DNA of 64,000 nucleotides from Bryopsis sp. KO-2023 (taxonomy: Eukaryota; Chlorophyta; Ulvophyceae; Bryopsidales; Bryopsidaceae), in contig BSYQ01000003.1 of the NCBI GenBank assembly GCA_030272585.1, positions 4,836,001 through 4,900,000 on the forward strand. Reading direction: 5' to 3'. A program made the translations under genes and the position numbers. The notes under the pieces are model-generated. The model was not told the DNA's origin and searched no databases. It worked only from the letters and a program-made list of their open reading frames with translations. Positions 1 through 10,334 of this stretch are shown one piece after another (position 1 is the stretch's first letter; every line of letters starts with the position of its first letter).

Positions 1-161
1 AACTCTTTGATCTAAAGGAAAAACAGCCCAAACAAATCAAAGACATTAAATAGATATAGTAAAGAGTGTTTAAAGAATATATCGCTACACAAACATCTAC
101 ATACATAAAAAACAACATAGATTGAGGCAAATATATCCACAGGCAACAAATTTTAGAGGAA

Positions 162-832
162 TTAACATCTGCGAATCTTTTCCAAAAAATAAAAATAAAA
201 ATCGATGGCTATCTCTATTTGTCGCGATACCTTTGCCACTGATGCTTTCCCTATTCCGGCCAATTTCCCGACCTCCTTCAGATTGTCGGAGTCGATGACT
301 TCAGGGAAAGTTTTCAATACTTTGGCCGCCTTTTTCAATGCGTTTGCCTTGAAATGGGCTTTGTCTCCACCTGCAGCACCAATGTCCAAATTCAGCTAAA
401 TCCAACAAACGACCCCCGAGAAAATATAAAACACAGATCAACCCAGCAGTCCAAAACTGAACTATCGAGTTTTGATATTATCTGATCAGTGTGAATCGCA
501 CTACGTCGATATTCGACAAGATATTTCCTGTGCAGTGAAAAAGTGTCTGAAAAACCATCACCACACGCTCGCTTGCTTCAAGAATAAACACAGATGAAAA
601 CAAGTTTTCAATACAGCTGCTCCGTTGCACCAAAAAAAAAAGGAAGAAGAAAAATCAAAGCAGACAATTCCCCAAAAAAGGACCATCAAAAAGGTGACAC
701 ACACACATGCTCACCATTCTCCCTGGCATCTTCAGCCAGTGCATCGAACATGTCGGTAAGCTTCGGATTCATATTTTCTCCAGAACCTTCTTCCATCACG
801 ACCCGTGACTTGCCTTCTTGCTCCCTGTTCAT
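162..832 (-). CDS. Small helix-hairpin-helix protein (DNA polymerase beta N-terminal-like)
   Basis: Three exons, 832-715, 370-231 and 176-162, join in phase to give about 90 residues. Residues about 20-85 resemble the 8-kDa helix-hairpin-helix domain of family-X DNA polymerases: an opening MNPKLTDMFDALAED helix, the block FKANALKKAAKVL, and the hairpin LAGIGKASVAKI, which holds the GIGK turn that contacts the DNA backbone. The chain stops five residues after the hairpin, so no polymerase palm or fingers follow. In the family this domain binds gapped or nicked DNA; here that is inference. The gene lies 67 bp downstream of the PNKP-like phosphatase on the same strand. A TATATATA run near 889-898 could be its own promoter. 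Alternatively it is the 3' end of one fused repair gene, but the last PNKP exon offers no matching donor before its stop, so a separate gene is preferred. Donor and acceptor motifs are good. Confidence 0.7.
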
Positions 833-899
833 TGAAAAAGCAACCGGTACACCCCAATAGAATTAAACCCAGGGAACGTGCACTGATCTATATATATAC

Positions 900-2820
900 T
901 TATAGCAATGCTAATGCTTGAATTTGGAAGCTCATCTTGGGTTGGGCTAGCACTGGTGCGGAAAGTTTGTGTGGATCGAAGAAATTTGATTTTCTTGGAT
1001 CTTTGCTCGGCTTCTTTTTCTTTTTTGCAGCAGAAGGCGGGGGTTTTGGTGGAAAAATTCGTCGCTTTACCCAAACAAGTCTTCAGGAAGCTTGAAGGGC
1101 AGCCCAAGGCCTTCAGCAAACTCCCTGCAACATCGAAAAAAACGATTTTCCCAAAACCAAACAGCAGCTAAGTCCAGCATGTACACTGATGCTTTCTTCA
1201 TTTCTCCAACTCGATTAATGATGTGATGTGATTGAATCCACCCCAGAAAAAAAAACACAAAGAAAAAAATACAAAAAAAAGTGGTAGTGATTTCCTCCTT
1301 ACTTGTCACTGTTCGAGAAGTCTCCTTTTCGACCGGCCGCATCCCCCACAAAAAAACTGGCATCCATGTCTGACACACACAAGGCATCACGTTATTGAAG
1401 AGCCAAAAAAAAGTTGGCAGCCCACTGGCAGAAATTTCAATCGGAAATGAAACAAGAAACGAACCTGGCTCGACACCTCCGTTGCAATTCTTCACGAAGA
1501 AGTCCCACATGCCTCTGTCAGGTTTTCTCATTTCATCCGTTCCGGGTGCCAGAAAAACTTGCATGGAAACGTCAGCCTGAAAAATCCCACACAAGTTACA
1601 AAACTCTTTTTCTTTGGAAGCCTCTCATTGCACTCCAAGACTGCTACTTTTTTTTTCCACCAGAAAAAAACAGTCGTCTGTACTGGCAGGTCGACTTCAG
1701 TTCAAAAATCAACATTACGATTTTTGATTTCTGAACAATTTGTTTCATAACATAACCCACCCCATTGAGAAAATTGTCGACCCTTCCTCTAATTTTTTCG
1801 GAGTTCTTGCCTTGCAGCGCCGATTTGATGCCGTTCTGATTGCTGCAACAAAAACATAAAAATGAAAACACAGATTTAAAAAAATAAATAAAAATTAAAG
1901 CAGGATGCTGCCAATCAAACTTTTTAGAACGGACCTGAACACCACCAATTTGTAGCCATCCTCCACCAGCTCCTTCAGTTTCTCGGGCACTGTTTTGTTG
2001 AAGAATTTCCAGTCATTCGCATCCTTTGGGAATTTGCTCGTCGATTTTACCTTCACAAGAGTGTCATCCTGCGTTTCACCACAGAAAATATAACAGTCAG
2101 CACCCCCCCCCATCTTGACGAGGAAAGTTCAATGAAATTTCGACCAACAGGATGCCTTTCCCCCCCCAAAAAAAGACAAGGAGAAACAAAAGCTAGAGCA
2201 AGAATCAATGCGGGGAAAAGAAGGCAAGTTTGCCTGAAGCTGGCTGATGATTCGAAATAAAAAAAATGCCCCCTCCCCAACGGTTTTCAACGCAAAACAA
2301 CAGATGTCCTCAATTCGATCGGTCCGACATGTAAACCCAGCACGCACCAGATCGAAAGCGGCGATTTTCTCGTTGGGCTCCAAATCGGCCTCTCTGTTTC
2401 AAAAGGACAAACCGGAAAACGTCATTCCAGGGTCGTCACCACGAAAAACTCTGGGCTGTGTCTGTCTATGCAGCCCCGTGCCCCGTGTTCACAAACGCAC
2501 GCACTATAGCGCAACGGAATCCCATCACCAGTAGCCCCTCGATAAGCTGGCGTGAAACCATCACGACCCCCCAAATGCTTATCAATCCAAACCTGGGGCC
2601 GCACAGAACTGCGCGAGGCAAAGCAATACTTCAACGAACAACACATCCGCACACCAACGCACTTGTAAATGAGGTTAGGAAAGTGAATCGTCCAGCCATC
2701 ATCGTCGGTGAACGGTTCTTTCACTTTCGGTGCCTTCTTGTTCGCAACTTTCTTTGTCGGAGGAGAGGCGTCATCGTCGCCCTTGGCTGCCGTGCTCGAT
2801 TTTCGTTTTCTGGGTGGCAT
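900..2820 (-). CDS. PNKP-like 3'-DNA phosphatase, phosphatase domain only
   Basis: Removes 3'-phosphates from DNA ends during single-strand-break repair (known for PNKP, yeast Tpp1 and plant ZDP). The start at 2820 opens a basic, Lys-rich leader (MPPRKRKSS) that looks nuclear. Exons: 2820-2663, 2393-2348, 2068-1935, 1842-1761, 1576-1465, 1369-1303, 1124-1071, then a last exon of uncertain acceptor (about 1030) ending at a TAA at 902-900. All joins through exon 7 are in phase. HAD phosphatase motifs appear in order: IAAFDLDDTLV (split over exons 2 and 3, nucleophile Asp), DANDWKFFN, the SNQNG motif, RKPDRGMWDF, FFVG followed by DAAGR, and the closing LGLPFKLPEDLFG. The last exon gives the FDP-type tail. 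The protein is about 245 residues. There is no kinase domain, no FHA domain and no PARP-type zinc finger, so it resembles the yeast rather than the animal or plant architecture. Confidence 0.88.
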
Positions 2821-3348
2821 CTTGAAAGAACGTGAACCGAACAAGGGTCCTCTACCCTCAAGCTTTGCGTTGATCCAATAAAAAGAGACAGGTGGTGTCA
2901 TGTGCACTCGCAGGCAGAGGGTGACGTTGATTGCCTGATGGTGCGTTTTAGAAAACAAGGCAAAATGTCTGAGTGCTGGTTTCAGCAACATTTCCCCAAA
3001 AAGAACATGTGTGTGGAGATGCAGCAGAGGAAAGAGCAAAACTCAGCTGCCAAATCCTAAATCTGCCCAAAAAAAATCACAAAGTACCCCCTATATTATG
3101 AACAACTCAAATTCAAAGAGGAGGACACTGGGCTTCACAGATCGCTAACTTTTTTACAGTTTAGTCTTGGAAAACAAAAACGAACTGAAACGCAACACGG
3201 GCGTGGTTTTCAAAAATCACGAGACGGTCGTCTTGGCGGCTTTGGGGCATCTTGGGGGATTATACGGATATGAGGATACTTGCATAGTTCACACTTCATT
3301 CAAAGGGGGGGGGGCGTTCTTGGAATGCTGTCCCAAGAAGCACGACAA
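2821..3348. other. Gene-free stretch
   Basis: Upstream region of the PNKP-like gene and 3' flank of the small gene at 3349-3748. Holds an 11-base poly-G run near 3305. Open frames here lack coding character; no promoter motif was recognised. Confidence 0.5.
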
Positions 3349-3748
3349 TCAGATCGAGTGCACATTCGAAAACGGCGTAACCTTGGCTTTATTAAACCAA
3401 CTGAGCTCGTCTGGCGAGACATCCCTAGCTGTGGTTCGATCATCAAGACTACACCGCTTGTCGAGAATATCCAGATCTTTTGCTTCTTGCACACGGCTGC
3501 GCCGCCGAAAGAGAACAGTAACAGAGCAACCCGAGGAAGGATATGAAACAAACCACATATCTGAATTCAAGAGAGTCATATCTACTGGAAACCTGGTTTC
3601 TGATCTCACACACAAAACTGACCCCCCCAGCCGAAAACGGGTACGTACCAGCCCCGTGCATGCTTCCGGAAATAGCTGATAGCTCCAGGTCGCTGCGGCG
3701 AAACCTGATTTTGTCTTCCCACTGCCCGACAGGATCCGACGAAGCCAT
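3349..3748 (-). CDS. Small protein of unknown function (78 residues)
   Basis: Two exons, 3748-3649 and 3485-3349, join in phase (100 + 137 nt) with a GTACGT donor. The protein begins MASSDPVGQWEDKIRFRRSD and continues through a polar, charged middle to a C-terminal segment ending WFNKAKVTPFSNVHSI and a TGA stop. No signal peptide, membrane segment or known domain was seen. The evenly charged composition and the clean splice phase suggest a real gene. The opposite strand also has an open frame across exon 2, but that frame lacks a plausible start context. The family was not recognised. Confidence 0.55.
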
Positions 3749-4191
3749 GTGATGAAGCAGGATGAATTTTCCTGCAAGAAACGACCACGCAGAATTCGAA
3801 CTCAGAATCGTGACAAGCGCAGGCTTGCTTGTTTAACCCTCGCGTGTTTTTTCAACGGCTTATGTGACGGGCAGAGGGTGGGGGAGTGACAAGTGCCCGC
3901 TGTGGCACAGGGAATAGGCAAGCTCGTCGGCAGTTTCGATAAACTTGTATGATACAAGTTATATCCTTGCTTTCTACACATTGTTTGGGAGAGACCTCCT
4001 GTTGGTTCGCTCCGCCGAAATATCGTCGATGAAGTTTCAACGCCCTGTCCGCCGATTCCTCAAATACACAGACATCAAAACAGCAGACCCCCACACTAAT
4101 CAACGCAAGGAACTCGAAATCTAGAGAGTTTTACTGTTTCATTTTCTGCCCCTGATCCCTGCATTGCCTTGGTTTTTCACAGGAATATTTA
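3749..4191. other. Divergent intergenic region
   Basis: 443 bp between two head-to-head starts (minus strand at 3748, plus strand at 4192). Probably holds both promoters; no specific element could be assigned. Confidence 0.4.
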
Positions 4192-7100
4192 ATGGCTGAT
4201 GAAGAACATCACCACAAAAGCTTATGGTATCTGAGATGCCGGGGGCTGTCAGTCGCTGTCATTATTCTTGCCCTTTGCCGTTGTGTGGCTGGGCACTCTC
4301 TCGATGACTCGGTCCGCATCACAGTCGAGGAACAGAGAAGTGCTCTTCTGAATTTACGCCAGGCTCTTGGAAATCCTCACCGGCTTGTGGGATGGACAGG
4401 GGCAGGACCTTGTGTGGATGGCCAGCCTGTCTGGTTTGGAATCACAGCATGTTCAGAAGACAACCTAGTGCAATCTGTGTAAGTGAAAACTAAGACACCA
4501 AGGGTCGATCGCCCCATCAAACCTGAGATTAGGTTTCGAGGCTCCGTGTGAAGGATCCAGAAAGTCTGAAATAAAGCAGAAGGGGACACCTGTTTGCAAG
4601 CAGCACTGTCCTGACTCAGTTCATATCACTAAGTAATTGATGTCCGCCGATTCTAATGATGCTATGGTTTTTGCCTGCAGGGATCTCAGTGTTGTGACTG
4701 TGGGATCCTCAGCACCGTTATTTCTCGGACCTTCTGAAGTGACCGATGATCCCTGCACTGTGCAGCCCCCCCAACCTCAAGCAAATTCAACGACTGCAGG
4801 ACCAGCATCACAGCCCTCTGAAGGAGCGCCATGTCGTGAACAAGTTGTATCTTCAGGTTTGTCTGGAAACGCGACCCTTTCTTTTCGCTTTTCAATTTCT
4901 GCCCTGTGGATCGATCCCTCTATCATTTTCAGTTAATACCCGGAGCTGTATTGTTACAGATCCCACCCCATCATCGAGCCCTGTGAAGCCAGCCTCAGTA
5001 AAAGAAAAAAAGGCCAAAGGGGGGAAACTCCATATTGTGGCGACAGCCTTGTCTGACATTGAAGAAAATCCCATAGCACATGTACATAATGAGACTGGAC
5101 TGGATCCTCCAGAAGCCATTCCTCCTAGCGCGGAACAATTGGGCACAGGGCCATGTCAAGAGAATAACAAAGGCAATAAGCAAAAAACTGACCCTGGGAC
5201 GGTGGACGTCCTCGAGCATTTGGAAAATGAGGCTAGCTCTGCTGAAATCGATAGTACGGAAAACACCACTGTCCTTGGGGGTGGAAATCAATCAGAAAGT
5301 GGTGGACAGGCGGATGTCAGAGAAGAAAAGGGTGCTAAGGTAGACTCAGGTAAAGATGTTGATGACCCAGAGAAAAATGCAAAAAAAAATATGGAAAAAA
5401 TGAGTGGGGAAAAAGAATCGATTACAAATGGAAACGGGGATGATCGAATCGTAAAAAATAAGGAAGGCAAGAAAGGAGGCAAAGAGGTCGAGAAGGGCGA
5501 GGATCGACCAAGGAGCAACAAAAACGTTGCAAGTGGGGAAGGGCTGGAATCGAGAAGTCCCGTGCACACTCCAGCCACAGATGAAGTTGCTCTAATGGGG
5601 CAGGGACCGCGAACAGACAACAGCAGCGAGTTCAATGATGTTCGTGATATGAATTTTGGCAAGGTCGTGAATGAAGCACCGGCATCTACTATTGATCAGG
5701 CTGCTGGCATCAGCCAGGATGCACTACCTGAAATAGCCCCGGCCATTGGTCCGGGGGTTTTGGAGGAAACGTTGGGGAGTGATTCATTTCCTGTGGAGGG
5801 ACCAATGGATATTCCAGAGCCAGCACTAGCACCATTGGAATCGCCGTCTTCAGAAGAGGAAGGCAAGGAGCTTTTTGATATAGACAGTGATGCGTCAGAC
5901 TCCGAGTTTTCTCCTTCGATGGCTCCTGATTCTGAGGAGACTCTACCTCCGTGGACTGATATTGATGAGCAAGGGACTGGTGGAGGTCCCAGCATCTCTC
6001 ATGTAAGCATGTCGAAAATTCGAATTATTGCAGGGGAGTTTCTCTGATGTATGATGGATTTCAGGATATGATTTGCATTTCTTTCACTGACAAACGAACA
6101 AACAGAAACGTGGGAAAAAAAAACACCTGGGGGATTACCTTTACCTGCTTGCAACATTCCTTAGACCGGCCAAGATTCAATATGTCAAGACTCCATCCAA
6201 CTATATTTGCACAGCTTTGTGAAACGAAGATAGGAAAAGTCAGTATAGGGATCACGAGAATTTGTGCTCATGCAGACCTCGACTGGAGGATTGGCTGGAG
6301 AATCCAGCCTTCCAGAACTACCCCCACATACTTGTGTCGACAATATCACCACAAGCAGGGGCGGCAGCAGCAAACGATGTGACTTGTGTGCATGTCTGGA
6401 TGACCCCGCGTCAGACATATGCATTCGCGAAGCATCAATCACCTGTGTGGATGGCGGCGAAAATCCTCTCACCTGTAGGACCCTGGATGGTGCATTCCTG
6501 TCCCTGAGGGTGGCTGAGATTCAGGGGGCGGCTCGGATCTTCCAAGACAGGTGTGAGGGTCTGGACAATTTGACAGCAGACTTCTGCTCTTGCACCGAAG
6601 ATTTCGAGTCGACGGAATGCAAAGCTGGCTGGCTGCAGCTGTGCGAGACGAACACGGAGATCTGTGCGCTGGCTTTCACAGCGGTGTCTAATTTCAGCCA
6701 GAGGCAGGAATTTGTGAACACTTTGATCGATGAAGGTGCTTGTGAAGTGAACACACGAATGGTCGTGTTTACGCTGGAGCTGGGAGGCATATCATCGTCA
6801 GACTTCACTCCAGCTGTGAGCGAAAGAATCAGAAGCATCACTGCTGCAATAGCAGGTGGGGCTTTCTCGTTTTCAGTTGGAAAAACCAGGAAGCTGAATG
6901 GACATCTTTTCTCATTTCCATTTCTTACTCAAATCTGGGGCCAATTAATGAGCAATCGATTTGTTGTGGCTCCAGTTCAAAGTCATGACAAGATGATTCA
7001 GGTGTGAAACTTTGCTGTGCAAATATATGAACAGGTGCAGATGTGTCATCTGTTCGGGTCGCTGCAATTGGGGATGTTCAGTTCCGATCAGGACAAAGGC

Positions 7101-8890
7101 GTCTGCTTGAGGAAAGAAATGGAGTAGAGGTATGGGCAACAAAGTTCAACCTCCTCCCAATCTCATCGAAGGGGGGGAGGGGGGGCACCCCCCCCCCCCC
7201 CCCCCCCCCTTCTGTTTGAAGAAACTCTCTGACGTGAATGGTGTGGTGTATTGCAGGTGATCGTTTTGATCCTGGCTGGGTCTACGACAGAAGCTGAAAT
7301 CTACAATGGGAGAGCGGAGAAAGCCAGAAAGAATGGGCACATGGAGAAGAAATTCTCGACTGCTGGGTTCGACTTAGTCTCGGTAATTCAATCTTGCGGG
7401 AAAGCGCCCCACAACATGCTACATGTGTTATGTGTTTTCAGAACCCTTGTATGCCATGGACTGCTCCACCAAGTAATTAGTCCACATCGAAAAGTTATTT
7501 ATTTAATTAATCAATCTTCATTACTTTCTTGTTTTTTTCCCCTGACGCTCTCCATAAACTACAGGCAAGAGTCCAGGACCTCGATCCCACACAGAGCACC
7601 ACCAGAGTGCAGGAGGCCGCTACACTAGGCATCCCCGAGGACGAGATCGCCAACACTGAAGCCAGCAATGCCTTGGATTGGTGGGAGATGCTCTTGATCA
7701 TTACTGGAGCCATTGCGGGGGCATGCATATGCGTTTTCTGGATGATTGTTTGCGCCCAGAGGCGATTAACAGCTGCAGAAAATCGGTCAGCACCACGGTC
7801 CATCCCTCATTGTAGAGAATCGTCGAGGAAGCCAAGCCAGGAGTACGTTAGACTGACGTTCCCCCAGTAGCTACCATATCAATTGGCGCAAACACCCTTC
7901 CCACAGAATCATGATCGTCATTTTTTGGGATGCCGTGTGTATCATCAGTCTGTATTGCTGGGTGTGCAGTATTCGCAGCAAACCCATGAATCCGAGCAGT
8001 TCAGTGGACCAGAGCAGTGCAGCAGGGATATCGAGGTTGAGGGCAGTGCCCCAGGAGGAAATCCTTCCGAATCCTTTCCCGACACCCCGAAGTTCTCGCC
8101 GGTACGTGCATACGAGCACAAGGTGCTGCCCTCTTTTCATCTCCCCATACTGAAATTATGACTCCTGTATGACCTCCAATTGTATTTTTAGCATTTACAC
8201 ATGTGTCCGAGCAAAGAACAGAATGAGATGGTGGAGGCGCCCCCCCCCCCCCCCACACACACACAACACCAAAGAAAAAGACACAATTCTGATATATGGG
8301 TGTTCGATGTTACACAGGGGTTCGCATGACAGGAGAACTAGATCAATGGACATTAGCCCTCGATTGCCTCCGATCCAGTCGTCCGGTTTACCATCTCCGT
8401 CTCGAATTATGCCCCCTCGACCCCCCAGCCACTCTTCTCGACTGACGGCCGACATGGATTCCGATCAAACGGATTACGAAGCTCTGGCTGTGGCACACGA
8501 AAAAACGATCAGGGAAGCTGCGGCGTTGATGAATTATTGGGTCACTGCGGTGAGCTCTTGGATCAACCTCCATTGCCAACTCAGCCCTGTGGAGTTTCAT
8601 TGTCTGTATGTGATGAGTGCATGGTCTGTTGTTTTGTCCGTTGATGGATCTGTGGGGGTGTTGCAGTTTGACAATGCTCCGGATGCAAGCGAAGCAGACA
8701 TGTACACAGAAACAGTGAGTTTTGATCTTGCAGTCATCATTGTCGACTTTTTCACCCTGTGCCCTGACTGTGTCCCTGAAGCAGCATTTAAGCGCATCCA
8801 TTAACACTGTTTTTTTTGTTCTGTCAGTTTTCAAATATGCTCTTTGATGCAAGCACCGGGAGTTCGGACAGATTGAGGTCACCGCCCTGA
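4192..8890 (+). CDS. Large single-pass receptor-like membrane protein
   Basis: Eleven exons keep one frame: 4192-4478, 4681-4856, 4960-6002, 6276-6855, 7041-7129, 7257-7382, 7565-7842, 7979-8101, 8318-8549, 8667-8714 and 8828-8890, giving 1014 residues. A hydrophobic leader (about 17-35) is followed by a segment resembling the N-terminal cap of plant leucine-rich-repeat receptors (LLNLRQALGNPHRLVGWTG with paired Cys), but no leucine-rich repeats follow. Residues about 155-500 form an acidic, low-complexity Ser/Glu/Asp/Pro linker, nearly all from one 1043-nt exon. Residues about 503-690 are Cys-rich with N-glycosylation sequons, then comes an alpha/beta-looking stretch with a RRLLEE motif. One membrane helix lies near 808-832, and a Pro/Ser/Arg-rich tail ends the protein. 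Inferred topology: extracellular N terminus, cytoplasmic tail. No kinase domain. An alternative acceptor for exon 8 (7909) would add a second hydrophobic segment. Confidence 0.72.
7171..7209. repeat. Poly-G/poly-C potential hairpin in an intron
   Basis: A 15-base purine run (G7 A G7) is followed within two bases by a run of about 22 C, inside intron 5 of the receptor-like gene. The arms are complementary and could fold in RNA or DNA. Confidence 0.85.
8240..8268. repeat. Poly-C run followed by (AC)n
   Basis: About 15 C followed by AC dinucleotides, in an intron of the receptor-like gene. Simple-sequence repeat. Confidence 0.85.
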
Positions 8891-9877
8891 AGGGAAAGAG
8901 TGCGAATTTTGAAAGAGAGATTTTTTATAAAATATTTTGTTTCTCTCCCCCCGGCATAATGGTGCATGAACGAGGGGTGAATAAGATTGTCTTAGGATTG
9001 TCGGGGTATTAGTGGTGGTGCGAGTGGCGCCACCAATGATTTCATGGAATAACTACATTCATGGAATATTTTGGAGGCATAAGTTGGGAATTGAAGAAAA
9101 AAAAAAAAAAAGAGAAAGAGAAAGAGAAAAAAATTGTGACAAATCATAACTAACAAAAAATTGATGAAATCAAGAACGCATTCATACAAGAAAAGAAAAG
9201 AAAATTGAAAAAAAAAATGGACTTGATTTTGGATCAGTATGTGACTAATCTCCAATAATGGTAAGAACAGGAGAATAACGTGGGCATAAAAATTGCTTTT
9301 TTATTTCGTTGCTGTGTATATGTTTTTTTTTTCTGTTTGTTTTTTGTTTTTTTTTCAAAAAAATATTTTCCGATATTCATCAGTGATTTTCGGGAATCAA
9401 TTAATGTTCTTGAGATCATTAATTTGATATAACGAGAGGGGTGCAACATTGTTTGTTTGTTTTTTTACTTCTCACTCTTCGATGGATGAGAAAGAGTGAG
9501 AACTTCAATCAAAGTGCCCTCGATGGAAGAACCCGCAGCGCTTAAAACTGGGAGATGGGCTGATCAATTCAGGATTAGTCACAATGGAGGTGGATTATTT
9601 TACATTAGGTAGTTTGCCACCTCCTCCTCGCTGCAGGCTTCCTCCCTTGAGGATGATTTTTTTTTGTTTTTTTGGATCTTGATCATAACAGGGCTGTGTT
9701 AGTGAATTTTGGCTTGGCTGTAGCTGAAAACCATTGCGGAATAATGTGGGTTGTGCTGTTGTAACAAGTTTTTTCACATAGGAAAGGCCATTTTGGAAAA
9801 GAATTTGGGAAAAAAAAAGAGTCCTCTCTTTTTGTGGAACTTATCACACCCATCGCCTCACAACGCACAAAGCTATC
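8891..9877. other. AT-rich intergenic region
   Basis: 3' flank of the receptor-like gene with A- and T-runs and GAAAGA repeats near 9110-9130. No convincing coding segment was seen on either strand. Confidence 0.5.
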
Positions 9878-10101
9878 TCATCCTTTCAATTCGCTGAACT
9901 CGTCCAATTCTGGATCTGGGTTCCCCATCTGCAGCCGTGTGTAATTGGGTTTTCGCTTGCCTTGACTATAGCCTCCCAGCCGTGAACGAAGAATCTGATC
10001 GACCTCGAAAACATGCCCGGCGGAGGTAGTCTGGAGAGGGTATTTCTATAGGCTCTGTAAGACTCTTGCTTGTTCTGGATCGTGAAAGCACGCTCAGAGC
10101 C
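9878..10101 (-). pseudogene. Coding fragment with an apparent 2-nt frameshift
   Basis: On the minus strand, one frame reads RAFTIQNKQESYRAYRNTL (from about 10101, after a possible AG acceptor). A second frame continues QTTSAGHVFEVDQILRSRLG and on through GNPDPELDEFSELKG to a TGA at 9880-9878. Both pieces look coding, and they become one chain if a CT dinucleotide in the CCCTCTCCAG stretch near 10033 is surplus. Alternatively only the second piece is an exon, entered at a CTATAG acceptor at 10046. No start or upstream exon was found. The family was not recognised. It could be a damaged gene, an assembly error, or the last exon of a short gene overlapping the start of the oxidase. Confidence 0.35.
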
Positions 10102-10334
10102 CTTTGATTAGTCATCACACTCCATTGCCAAACACATCAGGGCGGTCGTCGAATTTTTATGCCAAAAACCAAAAAGAAAAGCAAGTGCTGCATCTTATCA
10201 AGCAGGATTGAAGCATCATCTTCTCCTCCAACAACAGAGACTCCTTCACTCAGCGAGCAACCGGAAAGCAAATTTTTTTAAACAAATTCTTTTGCGATTT
10301 TCCTTCTTGTTTCGCTGCAATACAACCCACCTTC

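Noticed and set aside
3167-3679. 170-codon plus-strand open frame
   Set aside because: Opposes the two-exon 78-residue gene and runs through a poly-G tract. No domain was seen.
7909-7978. Second hydrophobic segment of the receptor-like protein
   Set aside because: It appears only if exon 8 begins at 7909. The acceptor at 7978 keeps the same phase and gives a normal polar tail, so a second membrane helix is not claimed.
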